Source of the DNA: Planctomycetota bacterium
GTDB lineage: Bacteria > Planctomycetota > UBA8742 > UBA2392
Length of the DNA stretch: 64,000 bases
Direction: 5' to 3'
NCBI GenBank assembly: GCA_020638635.1
Contig: JACKIE010000001.1
Span: 186,001-250,000 of the forward strand
This document shows, in pieces, positions 17,447 through 27,092 of the stretch. Numbering within the stretch: the first letter of the stretch is position 1; each line of letters opens with the position of its first letter. A model generated the notes under the pieces. The model searched no databases. It had not been told where the DNA came from and saw only the letters and a program-made list of their open reading frames with translations. A program made the translations under genes and the position numbers.

Positions 17447-17844
17447 TCAAGCCCCGCCCGCAACTGGGCGTCGTGCTGCTGGCACTGGCGGGGATCAGCA
17501 TCGCCATGCTGCTGCTGGAGGGCGCGGGCGCTCCCGCCGAGGCTGGCCTGCCCGCCGTGCGCGGGCTCGACAAGCTGCTTCACTTCGGCGCGCACTTTTG
17601 GGTTGCCAGCCTGCTGTTCTGGGGCGGCCTGCTGCTGGGCCGCCCGCTTGATTTCAACCGCCGCCGCAAACTCTGGACGCTGCTGGTGCTGCTGGCCGAC
17701 AGCGCTGCCGGCCTGACCATCGAGCTGGTGCAACTGCAACTGGGCGCAACCCACGGCCGAGTGTTCGACTGGAAAGACGTCAGTGCGAACATTGCAGGGA
17801 TGGCAGCTGCCCTGGCGGTCGGCTGGGCCGGAAATCGGGCGTAG
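17443..17844 (+). CDS. VanZ-like membrane protein
   Basis: 133 residues, GTG start overlapping the dacB stop by four bases. Four hydrophobic segments and the VanZ signatures DKLLHFGAHF (after TM1), TIELVQL in the third helix and RVFDWKDVSANIAG near the end. VanZ-family proteins are inner-membrane proteins; the name comes from teicoplanin resistance, but most members have no assigned activity. Coupling to a PBP4 gene hints at a cell-wall context. Confidence 0.8.
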   Translation: MIKPRPQLGVVLLALAGISIAMLLLEGAGAPAEAGLPAVRGLDKLLHFGAHFWVASLLFWGGLLLGRPLDFNRRRKLWTLLVLLADSAAGLTIELVQLQLGATHGRVFDWKDVSANIAGMAAALAVGWAGNRA

Positions 17845-17967
17845 ATTTCAACCCGAGGACAATCTCCTACCACGTTGTTGCCCCCTGCACCCCTGCATCG
17901 GACCTGGATTTCGGGTAACCTGTAGGTCCGTTCTGCGTACTAAGTGCAGGGCACCGCAGGAGATGGA

Positions 17968-20900
17968 ATGCGACGCTACGGACTGGTGGTCGTGCTGTTG
18001 TTTGTGACGGGTCTGGCCAATTCGGCTCAACGGTGGCCGACGCCGACTTATCCCGAGTCCGATCCCAATGCATTCAAGATTTCCACGCAGGCCAACCTCG
18101 AGGAGGCGCTTACCCGCATCGGGCGACTGAAGTCCCAGTTGGCCCAGGCCAAGGACGCAGAAGAACGCGCCTTCCTGCTCAACCGCATCCTGGAACTGTG
18201 CCAGGCCCAGCTGAATGAAGACAGCAACGACTCAGGCGTGATTGTGGTTCAGACCGGCGGTGTCGATGAACGCGGCAACAAGCTGGCCGTGCGCTGGCAG
18301 GGCGCATTCAGTGCCATTGAGGACGAAATTCGCGGTCTCGGCGAGGAGAGCCTGCAGCTCTATGAAAAGGCCTACGGCCCCCGCGCGGCGTTGCTGCTGC
18401 AGCAGGCCGTGGAAACCCGCCAGCGCGAGCGGATTCAGTACCTGAACCGCCGCTTCGGCCTGACGCGCGCCGGGCTGCGTGCCGGCACCCTGTTGGCCAC
18501 CATGTGGTGGGAGGAGGGCGAGGTTTCGCGCGCCGCCCGCTGCCTGGAGCGCGTGCTGTCAATCCGCGAGCTGTTGACGCCCGACGAGCAGGCACGCCTC
18601 AGCGCGTGGCTGGCTCATTGCTACCGCGACCTGGGTGAGCGCGCCAACCTGGTCAAGCTGATCGAGCAGACCGTGGCCCTGCGCGAGCGTGAGGTGGATG
18701 AAGGCAGTGAGAAGGTCAAACTCGGTGCGCTGTTGCAGGCCCGGCTGCTCGAGGCGCGCGACGCTACTACCGATACCGTGGATGTTTTGGGCGTCGAATG
18801 GCCAGGTGGCAACTACGCCAACACCGGGCTGCACGAGAAACCGAGCGACTACCGCCAGATCGCCTGGACCAAGACGCTGCCCAAGCTTGCGGCAACGCCG
18901 ATCTGGAACAAGTTCATGGGTTACCCGGCATCGAATGTGCCACCGTTCCTGCCCATGTTCGATGGCAACATGTTTTATGTAAACACGGGTGACCGGCTTG
19001 CGGCCTATGACCTGATCGCCGGCGAAGGCGACGAGCCCAGCTGGACCTGCAAACCCTTCGACACCACGAGCAGCAACTGGCGCGTCGTCGAGCCCGATCC
19101 CGGCATGATCCTTCCGGTGAGCGCATGGCACAGCACGCTGTTCACCGCCATCGAGAACCCCCTTCACAACACCTATCACGATCCCAATCCGGACCCCAAC
19201 TTCCGACTCTACAGCCACTATCCCAAACTGCGCCGTGCTCTGTGCGCCATCGACAGCAGCACGGGGCGCCTGCTCTGGAAGCTCGGCGGCCAGTACCAAG
19301 GCGACAAGGACCAGCAGACGAACTTCCTGTCGGCCGTGGTGCACGAGGGCACCCTGTATGCCATCGCCAGCCGCGTGCCCCAGATCGCCGAGATTTTCCT
19401 GTACGCCATCAACCCCAAGGACGGCGAAATCCTCTGGAACCTGCGCCTGTGCTACGGCCAGCAGGAGACCACCATGTTCGGCCGCCCGGCGCGCGAGCCG
19501 CATCCCAGCCTGCCCTGCATCGCGGGTGGCACGCTGTACCTGTGCACCAACATCGGCGGGGTGGTGGCCGTCGAGCTGGCGACCCGCAGCCTGCGCTGGA
19601 TTTCGCGCTATGAGTACATGCCGCGGCCGGTCACAAAGTACACCGAGACTTACTACCGGGACGTGACCTGGTACAACTCGCCGACCATCTACGCCGAGCA
19701 CAAGGGCAAGCCGTACATACTCGCCGCACCCACGGATGCAAAGCTGATGTTCGCCATGGATGCCCGCAGCGGCGAAGTGCTGTGGGAGCTCGACCAGGCC
19801 GCGCAGCCGTTGTACGGAGGACGTGCTCTGGTGGGTGTGCGCGAGGGCAAAGTGTACGTGGCGGGCGACGGCGGCGTGCGCGGAGGGAGCGCCAGCCGCC
19901 TGCACGTGATCGATATCGACGACCCCCGCAAGATCCAGAGCATCAAGGTGACTCCGGCTGACAACGGCAATCTGCTGGCGCTTGCGGGACGGCCATGCAT
20001 TGCCGAGAACCGGCTGCTGTGGCCCGGGCAGGAGTGGGGCGACAACCGCTGCACACTGGCGGAGATCGACCTCGACAAGCTGCGCAGTGTGAATTCTGCC
20101 TATGTGCCGGGTACTTACTCCGGCTGGGGGTACAGTGTGTTCGCGCAGCACGGCGTCGTGTTCACGGTTTCCGGCAACGACTACAGCCGCGGCAACAGCC
20201 AGTTGGCGGCACGCTTCAACTCGACGACACTGATCGAGACCGCACGCGCTGAGTACAAATCCAATCCCGACGATGCAGAGGTCGCCGCGCGCTACGGCCT
20301 TCTGACGATGCGCATCGGCGACCGTAACGAGGCGATCAAGGCGCTGCAGCACGCTTTCAAGCTTGCCAGCTCGCCTCCGCACAACGCGCGCGTCCGCGAC
20401 CAGGCTGGGCGCGCGCTGGTGGCGTGCTATCTCGAACTCGCCGACAAAGCGTTGCAAGCGCGCAAGTACCTCGAGGTCCTGGGCCACGTACAGAACGCGC
20501 GCGAGTACGCTACAGTCCGCAGCCAGCTTTCCGACTGTTTCAGCCGTGAAGAACGCGCGCTTCTTGCGGAAGGCCGCGAGGCGGACATTGAATCCTTCTA
20601 TCGCAGCGTGATCGCCGACGAGCCTGACTTCGGCATGGGCGCTGACCCGGAGATCCCCGTCGGCATCTATGCCCGGATCCGCCTGGCCGAGCGTATGGAA
20701 CGCGCCCGAAAAGACGGCGAAGCCACGGTACTCTGGCAGGAAGTACAGGAAAGCCCCGAGCGATTCAGCTTCGGCGGAGTAAGCCTCCGCGCCCTGGCCC
20801 TTGAGCGCATGCGCGAAGCCATCAAGCGCAGCGGGAGGACGATCTACGCGCCACAGGAGTCCATGGCCGCCCGGCTGCTTTCCGAGCAGACACCGGATGC

Positions 20901-22467
20901 ATGGCAGAAACTGCTGCGACGTTACCCGCTGGCCCACGCGGCCGATGAAGCGGCGTTGAACCTCGCCGCCTCGCATCTGGAATCACACCGGGCAGCGGAT
21001 GCAACCGACGTGCTGCGGGCTGCCCTCGACGAGAACGCGGACCGCCCGCGGGTCGCCGAGCTGCAAGCCCTGCTGGCGGTAGCATACAAGTCAGCGGGTG
21101 AACGTCTGCGTGCCCGGCTGCTGGCCCTGCGCGTTCTGCGCGAGAATCCGAAGGGTGAGCTGACGATGGGTGGAAAGGCCCAGTCGTTCGAAGCCCTGCT
21201 TCGGCCGCTGACTGAGGGCGACGCCGCTGAAGCCGAGACGGAAGCACTGCCCCAGATGCCGCTGCAACTCCACGAGTTGTGGTCGCGTCCCTGGGCGGTC
21301 GGCGGTTTCACCCGCCTGCCGGTTCAACCAGCCAGTCTACCCGACGCCCGCATCCACGTGGGCGAGCACTCCATGACCGGTACCGAGCTGGTGGCGCTGG
21401 ATGCCGCTACCGGGAAGCCACGCTGGGCGCGGCAACTGGCGGTGTCCTTGACCGGGGTGCACCGTACCCCGCGCGGCACCCTGTTCGTGCAGGGGCAGGG
21501 CTTTGCGCTGTACGACGAAGAAGGCAACGAGTTGTGGGCCACACCCGCCGGCGGCACCCCTGACCCTGTCAGCCTGCAAGGCGGAATGCTGGTCTATGGC
21601 ACGCGCTTCCTCAACACGCGGACGCGCCAGAACATGGTGCGCATCACCGCCCGCGACGTGGACACCGGCGGCGTCGTGTGGGAGCAGGAACTTGTGGGAA
21701 ACTCAGCCCGCTGGATCGAACAGGCGCCTGCGGGGGTGCTTGTGATGACGCAAGGCGACGAAACGGAGCTGGTGCTGCTTGACCCGGAGACCGGCGGCGA
21801 GGCCGCGCGCGGCGTGCTGGACCCCCAGGGACGCATCACCGTTCATCCGCTGCTGCTGGACGACCGCGTGCTGGTGATCAATCGAGACGGCAAAGTGATC
21901 GTGCTGACGGCTGACACTTTAAAGCCGGCCGGCGAGTTCGAGACTCGGATACGCTACGCCACGCGCTTCAATGTGGTGGAAGGCGAACTGCTTGTGGTGG
22001 GCCTGACCGCTGCCGGTCGATTCGAGCCGGACGGCAAGCAGGTGTGGCGCCGCGATTACGGCGAGAACGCAGTGGTCACCGCCCAGGTGCAGATGAAGCA
22101 TGCCATCGCGCAGGCCACTCGCGCCGCAAACGGGGCGGGACGCATCACAGGCTACGCGCTGGCCGACGGCAAGCCGACCTTCAGCTACGACATTTCGCGG
22201 GAGAATGACTCAGACCGTGTGGACGTGCTGAATGCCATGCCCTTTGACGACGGCATCGTTGTCGTCCTTGCGGACAACCGCATCATCGACGGGCGCATGC
22301 AGCTGTGGGGCTTCCGCCTGCTGGTGCTGAACGCGGACGGCACTGAACGCTTTACGTGGCTGCATCACGCCGAGGACAGCCCACTGTTCATCCAGCTAGC
22401 CCTCACCGAGAATTACATCGCGCTGACCTGCGACAAAACCACCTTCGGCTTCGGCCGCAAAGATTAG
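17968..22467 (+). CDS. Secreted PQQ-type beta-propeller / TPR protein, 1499 aa
   Basis: Start at ATG 17968, with GGAG six bases upstream, gives a signal peptide (MRRYGLVVVLLFVTGLANSA). Residues about 270-760 hold PQQ-propeller blades with the usual Asp-x-x-Gly-x-x-x-W pattern: AIDSSTGRLLWKL, AINPKDGEILWNL, ELATRSLRWIS, AMDARSGEVLWEL. A helical TPR-like middle follows (about 765-1110), and then a second propeller (ALDAATGKPRWARQL, ITARDVDTGGVVWEQEL). The N-terminal 250 residues are also helical. The family acts as a periplasmic scaffold or as a PQQ enzyme, but the catalytic residues of PQQ dehydrogenases are not apparent, so a scaffold or protein-interaction role is more likely. It stands alone. 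Confidence 0.8.
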   Translation: MRRYGLVVVLLFVTGLANSAQRWPTPTYPESDPNAFKISTQANLEEALTRIGRLKSQLAQAKDAEERAFLLNRILELCQAQLNEDSNDSGVIVVQTGGVDERGNKLAVRWQGAFSAIEDEIRGLGEESLQLYEKAYGPRAALLLQQAVETRQRERIQYLNRRFGLTRAGLRAGTLLATMWWEEGEVSRAARCLERVLSIRELLTPDEQARLSAWLAHCYRDLGERANLVKLIEQTVALREREVDEGSEKVKLGALLQARLLEARDATTDTVDVLGVEWPGGNYANTGLHEKPSDYRQIAWTKTLPKLAATPIWNKFMGYPASNVPPFLPMFDGNMFYVNTGDRLAAYDLIAGEGDEPSWTCKPFDTTSSNWRVVEPDPGMILPVSAWHSTLFTAIENPLHNTYHDPNPDPNFRLYSHYPKLRRALCAIDSSTGRLLWKLGGQYQGDKDQQTNFLSAVVHEGTLYAIASRVPQIAEIFLYAINPKDGEILWNLRLCYGQQETTMFGRPAREPHPSLPCIAGGTLYLCTNIGGVVAVELATRSLRWISRYEYMPRPVTKYTETYYRDVTWYNSPTIYAEHKGKPYILAAPTDAKLMFAMDARSGEVLWELDQAAQPLYGGRALVGVREGKVYVAGDGGVRGGSASRLHVIDIDDPRKIQSIKVTPADNGNLLALAGRPCIAENRLLWPGQEWGDNRCTLAEIDLDKLRSVNSAYVPGTYSGWGYSVFAQHGVVFTVSGNDYSRGNSQLAARFNSTTLIETARAEYKSNPDDAEVAARYGLLTMRIGDRNEAIKALQHAFKLASSPPHNARVRDQAGRALVACYLELADKALQARKYLEVLGHVQNAREYATVRSQLSDCFSREERALLAEGREADIESFYRSVIADEPDFGMGADPEIPVGIYARIRLAERMERARKDGEATVLWQEVQESPERFSFGGVSLRALALERMREAIKRSGRTIYAPQESMAARLLSEQTPDAWQKLLRRYPLAHAADEAALNLAASHLESHRAADATDVLRAALDENADRPRVAELQALLAVAYKSAGERLRARLLALRVLRENPKGELTMGGKAQSFEALLRPLTEGDAAEAETEALPQMPLQLHELWSRPWAVGGFTRLPVQPASLPDARIHVGEHSMTGTELVALDAATGKPRWARQLAVSLTGVHRTPRGTLFVQGQGFALYDEEGNELWATPAGGTPDPVSLQGGMLVYGTRFLNTRTRQNMVRITARDVDTGGVVWEQELVGNSARWIEQAPAGVLVMTQGDETELVLLDPETGGEAARGVLDPQGRITVHPLLLDDRVLVINRDGKVIVLTADTLKPAGEFETRIRYATRFNVVEGELLVVGLTAAGRFEPDGKQVWRRDYGENAVVTAQVQMKHAIAQATRAANGAGRITGYALADGKPTFSYDISRENDSDRVDVLNAMPFDDGIVVVLADNRIIDGRMQLWGFRLLVLNADGTERFTWLHHAEDSPLFIQLALTENYIALTCDKTTFGFGRKD

Positions 22468-22499
22468 CGGCAGTCATTCGTTCCGGGTATAAAACGGCC

Positions 22500-23465
22500 A
22501 TGAGCGAGATCCGCGAGTTCGGCAAATCCGTGTTGCGCCAGGAGGCCACAGCCGTGTCGGCCCTGGCCGATCTGCTGGATGAAAACTTCGACCGCGCCGT
22601 GAAGGCCATGCTGGAGTGCACCGGCCACGTGGTGGTGGTCGGCGTCGGCAAGCCTTGGCTGATCGGCCAGAAAATCAGCGCCACGCTTGCCAGCACCGGC
22701 ACTCCCAGCTTCGCCCTGCACCCCAGCGAGGCCATGCACGGCGACCTTGGCCGCCTGCGCAAACACGACGTGGTGGTGGCGCTGTCCAACAGCGGTACCA
22801 GCGAAGAAATCACCCGCGTGCTGCCCGTGCTCAAGCGCCTGGGCTGCCTGTGCATCGGCCTGACTTCGAACCTGGAATCGCCCCTGGCCGCGAACAGCGA
22901 CATCGTGCTGAACATGGGCAAGGTCAGCGAGGCCTGCCCGATCGGCATGGCCCCCAGCGTCAGCACCACGGTAATGCTGGCGCTCGGCGACGCGCTGGCG
23001 CTCGCCGTCATGAAGGCCCGCAACTTCACGCGCGAGGATTACGCCCGCTTCCACCCCGGCGGCGCGCTCGGGCGCAGCCTGATGAAGGTCAGAGAGATCA
23101 TGCGGCCGATCGAGCAGACGGCCGTGGTGGGCGTATCCGCCACGGTGCGCGACGCGCTGCACGCGATCACACTGCACAAGACCGGCGCCGCGTTCATCGT
23201 GGAGATGGGCGTGGTGAAGGGCGTTTTCACGGACGGCGACCTGCGCCGCCACGTCGCCGACGACAACCTGCTGAGCCAGCCGATCCTGGACGTGATGACC
23301 AGCCCCTGCCTGACCATCCACCAGGAAAAGCTGGCGCCCGAGGCCGTGCGCACCATGCAGCGCCCCAGCGGGCTGGTAATCGGCGAACTGCCGGTGGTGG
23401 ACGACGACGGCAAGCTCAGGGGCCACGTCGCGCTCAAGGACCTGGTGGTAATGCACTTCGTGTGA
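22500..23465 (+). CDS. kdsD: Arabinose-5-phosphate isomerase (KdsD/KpsF family)
   Basis: 321 residues from ATG 22500. An SIS domain (about 35-170) with NSGTSEEITRVLPVL, LASTGTPSFALHPSEAMHGDLG and the FHPGGALGRSL block containing the conserved His, followed by two CBS domains (about 200-318). It converts ribulose-5-phosphate to arabinose-5-phosphate, the first step toward Kdo for LPS. The usual GKSGHIG loop reads GKPWLIG; I recall similar variants from PVC-type bacteria. No other Kdo gene is nearby. Confidence 0.92.
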   Translation: MSEIREFGKSVLRQEATAVSALADLLDENFDRAVKAMLECTGHVVVVGVGKPWLIGQKISATLASTGTPSFALHPSEAMHGDLGRLRKHDVVVALSNSGTSEEITRVLPVLKRLGCLCIGLTSNLESPLAANSDIVLNMGKVSEACPIGMAPSVSTTVMLALGDALALAVMKARNFTREDYARFHPGGALGRSLMKVREIMRPIEQTAVVGVSATVRDALHAITLHKTGAAFIVEMGVVKGVFTDGDLRRHVADDNLLSQPILDVMTSPCLTIHQEKLAPEAVRTMQRPSGLVIGELPVVDDDGKLRGHVALKDLVVMHFV

Positions 23466-23466
23466 A

Positions 23467-23542
23467 GAGGCCAGAGGTCGGAGGTCAGAGATCAGGGACA
23501 AACGCTTTCCTCCCTGGCCTCTGACCTCTAACCTCTAGCCTC
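23467..23542. repeat. Long imperfect hairpin between kdsD and the cyclase gene
   Basis: 24-base arms, 23467-23490 and 23519-23542, pair at 21 positions around a 28-base loop. They are built from repeated GAGGTCAGAG-type units. There is no T-run, so it is not a simple terminator. It fills almost the whole gap and ends three bases before the next ATG. Confidence 0.65.
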
Positions 23543-23545
23543 TGA

Positions 23546-25414
23546 ATGCCGGATTCCTTCTCCTTCGACATCCATTTCGACGCCCCGGTCTCCGAGGTCT
23601 GGCGCGTTGTTTCCGATACCGACGCCCTGGACGGCGCGGCCGGCATGCCCCCCATCACCTATCGCGACGAACCCCAGCCCGACGGCACCAGCCGCCGCTT
23701 CGCCAGCTATCGCATGCACGGCTTCCTGTTCGCCTACGAGGAGCTGCCCTTCACCTGGGTGCACGAGCAGCGCTACGACGTGAAGCGCATCTATAGCAAC
23801 GGCGCGTTTCGCACCTTCCGGCATAGCTGCGAGATCATCCCGCGCGACCCCACCAACCCCGACGCCGGCTGTACCGTGCGCACCACCTTCCAGTGGGAGA
23901 AATCGCGCGGCTTCCTCGGATTGTTCGCCGCCTCGGGCACGCGCAACAACGGCGTCACTACCTACACTCGCATCTTCACCGAAGCCGCAGCGCGCCTGAA
24001 GGCCCGCCCCGAGCACGAGAAGCGCCACAGCGTGATCCTGTCTCGCCCGATCGAGGTGCCGGCCATCGAGGAAGAACGGCCGCAGCTCGACCCTCAGCGG
24101 CTGCAGGATTTCACCCGCCGCACCCGCGTGCTGTACGACTCACCTCTCGCGGATCGCCTGGCCGAGGCCGTAAAGAACCTGCCCGCCGAGGAGTTGCGCC
24201 GCATGCAGCCCTACGCCTTCGCGCGGCGCTGGAAAGCGGACCGCCAGCAGACCCTGAACCAGTTTCTCGCCGCCACCCGCGCCGGCCTGCTGAAGATGCG
24301 CTGGGACGTGATCTGCCCCCACTGCCGCGGCGACAAGATGAACCTGGCCAGCCTCGACGAAGTGAAGGAAAAAGCTTTCTGCCCCAGCTGCAACATCGAC
24401 TTCGACGTGGACCTCGACCGCAGCCTCGAGGCCGTGTTCACGCCGCACCCGCAGGTGCGCGAAGTGCAGGCCGCGCACTATTGCCTGGGCGGCCCGGGCA
24501 CCACGCCGCACATCGTGTACCAGCAACTGTTCGAGCCCGGGGAAGAACACAAGGCCGAGTTCAGGCTGGCATCAGGCCGCTACCGGGTAAGGGTAACCGG
24601 CGACCCCACCTACCGCTGGATCGAGATCGGCGAACAGGGGCGCGGCCCTGACTCGCGCCAGGCCTTCGAAATCCGCGACAACGCGTTCAACGGCCAAGAC
24701 CACACACTAAGCGAAAACGACCCCATCCGCCTGCACATCCGCAACGCATCAAAACGTCGGGTGGTGGCCGTGATCGAAAGCGTGGAATGGGCCCGCGACG
24801 CCCTCAGCGCCGGCGAGCTGGTGGCCGACCAGCGTTTTAGAGACCTGTTCAGCAGCGAAGTGCTCGCGCCCGGCATCAGCCTGGCCGTCGAGGACGCCAC
24901 CATCCTGTTCACGGACGTGGTCGGCAGCACCGCCATGTACAACACGCTCGGTGACGCCAAGGCCTTCAGCCTGGTGCGCACCCACTTCGACGTGCTGCAC
25001 GAAATTGTTGAGAAGCACCGAGGCGCGATCGTCAAAACCATCGGCGACGCCATCATGGCCGTGTTCACCAAACCGGAAAACGCCCTGCGCGCGGCCGACG
25101 AGCTGCACCAGCGCACGGACGCCTACGTGCGCGAGCAGGGCCACAAGGAAGGCGTGCAGCTCAAGATCGGCCTGCACGCGGGCCCCTGCATCGCGGTGAC
25201 GCTGAACGAGAAGCTGGATTACTTCGGGACGACGGTAAACCTGGCCGCGCGCGTGCAGGGGTTAAGCGAAGGCGGCGACATCCTGGTAAGTCAGAACATG
25301 GCCGACCGCACCAGCAACTGCGAGGCGCTAAGGGAAACCGGCTGGCAAAGCAAGCTCGAACACGCCTACGCCAAAGGATTCAAGGACCCCGTCCCCGTCC
25401 TGCGCTGGACATAG
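23546..25414 (+). CDS. Class III adenylate/guanylate cyclase with START-like and zinc-ribbon domains
   Basis: 622 residues. N-terminal about 1-150 is SRPBCC/START-like (FDIHFDAPVSEVWRVVSDTD). The middle has a CPHC...CPSC zinc-ribbon pair and the DUF5939-type arrangement known upstream of bacterial cyclases. The catalytic domain occupies about 450-615: ILFTDVVGSTAMY (metal Asp), IVKTIGDAIMAVF (second metal Asp with substrate-specifying Lys) and DYFGTTVNLAARV (transition-state Asn and Arg). The Lys and Asp-type specificity residues favour cAMP. Cytosolic, with no membrane segment. What the START-like domain senses is unknown. No cNMP-binding effector is in the window. Confidence 0.9.
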   Translation: MPDSFSFDIHFDAPVSEVWRVVSDTDALDGAAGMPPITYRDEPQPDGTSRRFASYRMHGFLFAYEELPFTWVHEQRYDVKRIYSNGAFRTFRHSCEIIPRDPTNPDAGCTVRTTFQWEKSRGFLGLFAASGTRNNGVTTYTRIFTEAAARLKARPEHEKRHSVILSRPIEVPAIEEERPQLDPQRLQDFTRRTRVLYDSPLADRLAEAVKNLPAEELRRMQPYAFARRWKADRQQTLNQFLAATRAGLLKMRWDVICPHCRGDKMNLASLDEVKEKAFCPSCNIDFDVDLDRSLEAVFTPHPQVREVQAAHYCLGGPGTTPHIVYQQLFEPGEEHKAEFRLASGRYRVRVTGDPTYRWIEIGEQGRGPDSRQAFEIRDNAFNGQDHTLSENDPIRLHIRNASKRRVVAVIESVEWARDALSAGELVADQRFRDLFSSEVLAPGISLAVEDATILFTDVVGSTAMYNTLGDAKAFSLVRTHFDVLHEIVEKHRGAIVKTIGDAIMAVFTKPENALRAADELHQRTDAYVREQGHKEGVQLKIGLHAGPCIAVTLNEKLDYFGTTVNLAARVQGLSEGGDILVSQNMADRTSNCEALRETGWQSKLEHAYAKGFKDPVPVLRWT

Positions 25415-25463
25415 TAGTCGCTTCTCATGCGTGACACTGCTATGGTTTCCGTGGAGGTCAAGC

Positions 25464-26234
25464 GTGGAACTCAAAGCAATCGTGGGCGCGATCGCCGGTG
25501 GCCTGCTGGGCGCGATAGGCTGGACGGCAGTTGTCATAGGGGGCGAGGCAGAATTCAAGCTGATGGCTTGGGGTGTAGGTGGATTGATCGCTGGCGGCGC
25601 GATTCTCGCGGGCGGCCGCGGGCAGACCATGGGCGGCGTATGTGCGTTGGTCACGATGGGCGCAATCCTCACCGCCAAGCTTTTTATCGCTGCACATCTT
25701 ACGCAGCTCGTCGAAGAAGACGCCGCGGCAATTGACTTCTCGACTGCGCACTACAACCACTTTATGCGGGACGCCAAAGACTGGCAGAAGGTGGAGGGCA
25801 ACACGGTTGCTTTCCTCACTGAACACAAGAACTACGAATGGCAAGCCAATGGGCGGCTGGACTCCACGGACTATGAAGTGTTCGACGAGTTTTGGGCGCC
25901 ACGCCTGAGTGCGTGGGCCGCAAGCCCGCCGCCCTTCGAGACCTGGAAGCCTCGGATTGAAGCGGACTTGCGTGAGCTGCAGCAGCACCGTGCGGGCTAT
26001 CTCGACCAGTTGAAGGCCGTTACAGGACCTTGGGACCTCGGATTCATTTTCGTGGGCATTGTGACAGCGTTCGGGCTCGTGGCGGGACGTGGCGAACCTC
26101 CGGCACGCCAAAGGCACTCTGCAGCGCCGGTGATAGATTACTCGGTGGCGCCCGGGGTTCCTACGCCGACAAAAGGCCGACCCGCCTCTACGCGCGGCAT
26201 TGATCCGCAGGATCAACCCCCCGGCATGCGTTAA
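25464..26234 (+). CDS. Multi-pass membrane protein, unknown
   Basis: 256 residues from GTG 25464, six bases after GGAGG. Three hydrophobic helices occupy about 3-80 (Gly/Ala-rich, with VGAIAGGLLGAIGW as the first), then a soluble middle of about 100 residues (EVFDEFWAPRLSAW, FETWKPRIEADLRELQQHRA), then a fourth helix (LGFIFVGIVTAFGLVAG) and a Pro-rich tail. No family is recognised. It lies 49 bases after the cyclase gene on the same strand and may be its co-transcribed partner. Confidence 0.6.
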   Translation: MELKAIVGAIAGGLLGAIGWTAVVIGGEAEFKLMAWGVGGLIAGGAILAGGRGQTMGGVCALVTMGAILTAKLFIAAHLTQLVEEDAAAIDFSTAHYNHFMRDAKDWQKVEGNTVAFLTEHKNYEWQANGRLDSTDYEVFDEFWAPRLSAWAASPPPFETWKPRIEADLRELQQHRAGYLDQLKAVTGPWDLGFIFVGIVTAFGLVAGRGEPPARQRHSAAPVIDYSVAPGVPTPTKGRPASTRGIDPQDQPPGMR

Positions 26235-26315
26235 GCGCGGCAGTCCACTGAACCAGCGTTGCCCTAAGGGCTCGAGGCCGCAAGAGACCACATCGCGCAG
26301 GATGCGCGTGCCACT

Positions 26316-27008
26316 TCACTTCTTGCCCTCACGCAAGCGTACGAACAGCAGGCGGATGCGGGTGGAGTCCTCATGGCTTGCGCGGCTCAGCTGCAACATG
26401 GCGGTTTCGCCCGGGCGCAGCGTTTCCGTCGCCACGCGCTCTGCGGCGCGCATTTCCGGGACGTTCACCGCATGGCCCTGAATTGGCGGCGTCTCGATGA
26501 ACCGAGTGATCGGCCGGTTCATCTGGGCCGACACCGACTCCAGGGTTACGTTGCGGCCGCCCTTCACCTCGGCGACCTTTAACGTGCAAACCACGCCCTC
26601 AGTAACTGTCTCAAACAGCGGCGAAGAGTTCCGCGTTTCCCCACTCCACTCCCGCAGGTAGAGATGCTCCCGGCTGAATTCGTAAGACAACGCGCCATCG
26701 GCCAGCTCAAGCGACGGCCGAGCGAGCAGCTCGCCGTGGCCCTCCATGGCGTTCACGGCCGCGATTTCACCCATGGGCTGCTTGAAGCTGCGCGGCGCGA
26801 TGTCCGTGGGGTCCTCGATGCCCAGCAGCGTCTTCGCGCAGGCTTCGTCCAGTTCAACCAGTGTCAGGTCGGCCGTCAGGACAGCGGCCGGTTCCGGCCG
26901 TGTGAGTTCGTACTCGATGCTCTCCCCAATCCAGATCGGCGGGGTGGCCGGCTCCGGCCGTTGCGTCGCGCAGCCGGCCAGCAAGGCCAGCAACAGAATC
27001 CAGCGCAT
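26316..27008 (-). CDS. Lipoprotein, divergent secretin-core-like (third of a tandem set)
   Basis: 230 residues; lipobox LLALLAGCATQ with Cys at about 13. It shares the plan of the next two genes: an ELLARPSLELADG segment corresponding to the secretin strand pair, and a C-terminal R-x-x-LLFVRL ending where the others have YVVLI. It is the most divergent of the three. Together the three genes read as one duplicated family on the minus strand. The gene is preceded by the GGGGACTGTCCCC repeat cluster. A role in the outer membrane is inferred from the lipobox only. Confidence 0.6.
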   Translation of the reverse strand: MRWILLLALLAGCATQRPEPATPPIWIGESIEYELTRPEPAAVLTADLTLVELDEACAKTLLGIEDPTDIAPRSFKQPMGEIAAVNAMEGHGELLARPSLELADGALSYEFSREHLYLREWSGETRNSSPLFETVTEGVVCTLKVAEVKGGRNVTLESVSAQMNRPITRFIETPPIQGHAVNVPEMRAAERVATETLRPGETAMLQLSRASHEDSTRIRLLFVRLREGKK

Positions 27009-27020
27009 GGTGTGTTCCTG

Positions 27021-27092
27021 AGGGGACTGTCCCCGTGTTCGGGGATTCTCGGGGGCTCGACTGTGGGGACAGTCCCCCGCGGGGACAGTCCC
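27021..27092. repeat. Cluster of GGGGAC(A/T)GTCCCC palindromes
   Basis: Three near-identical 13-base palindromes lie at 27022-27034, 27065-27077 and about 27080-27092, in the 83-base gap between two paralogous lipoprotein genes; the last touches the stop codon. They could form alternate hairpins in RNA. They resemble the GGGGACAGG units seen near 57144 and may belong to one dispersed family. Confidence 0.6.

Noticed and set aside
18559..20976. 805-codon minus-strand frame opposite the PQQ-propeller gene
   Set aside because: Low-complexity composition and no start or neighbour support; the plus-strand frame has a signal peptide and propeller motifs.
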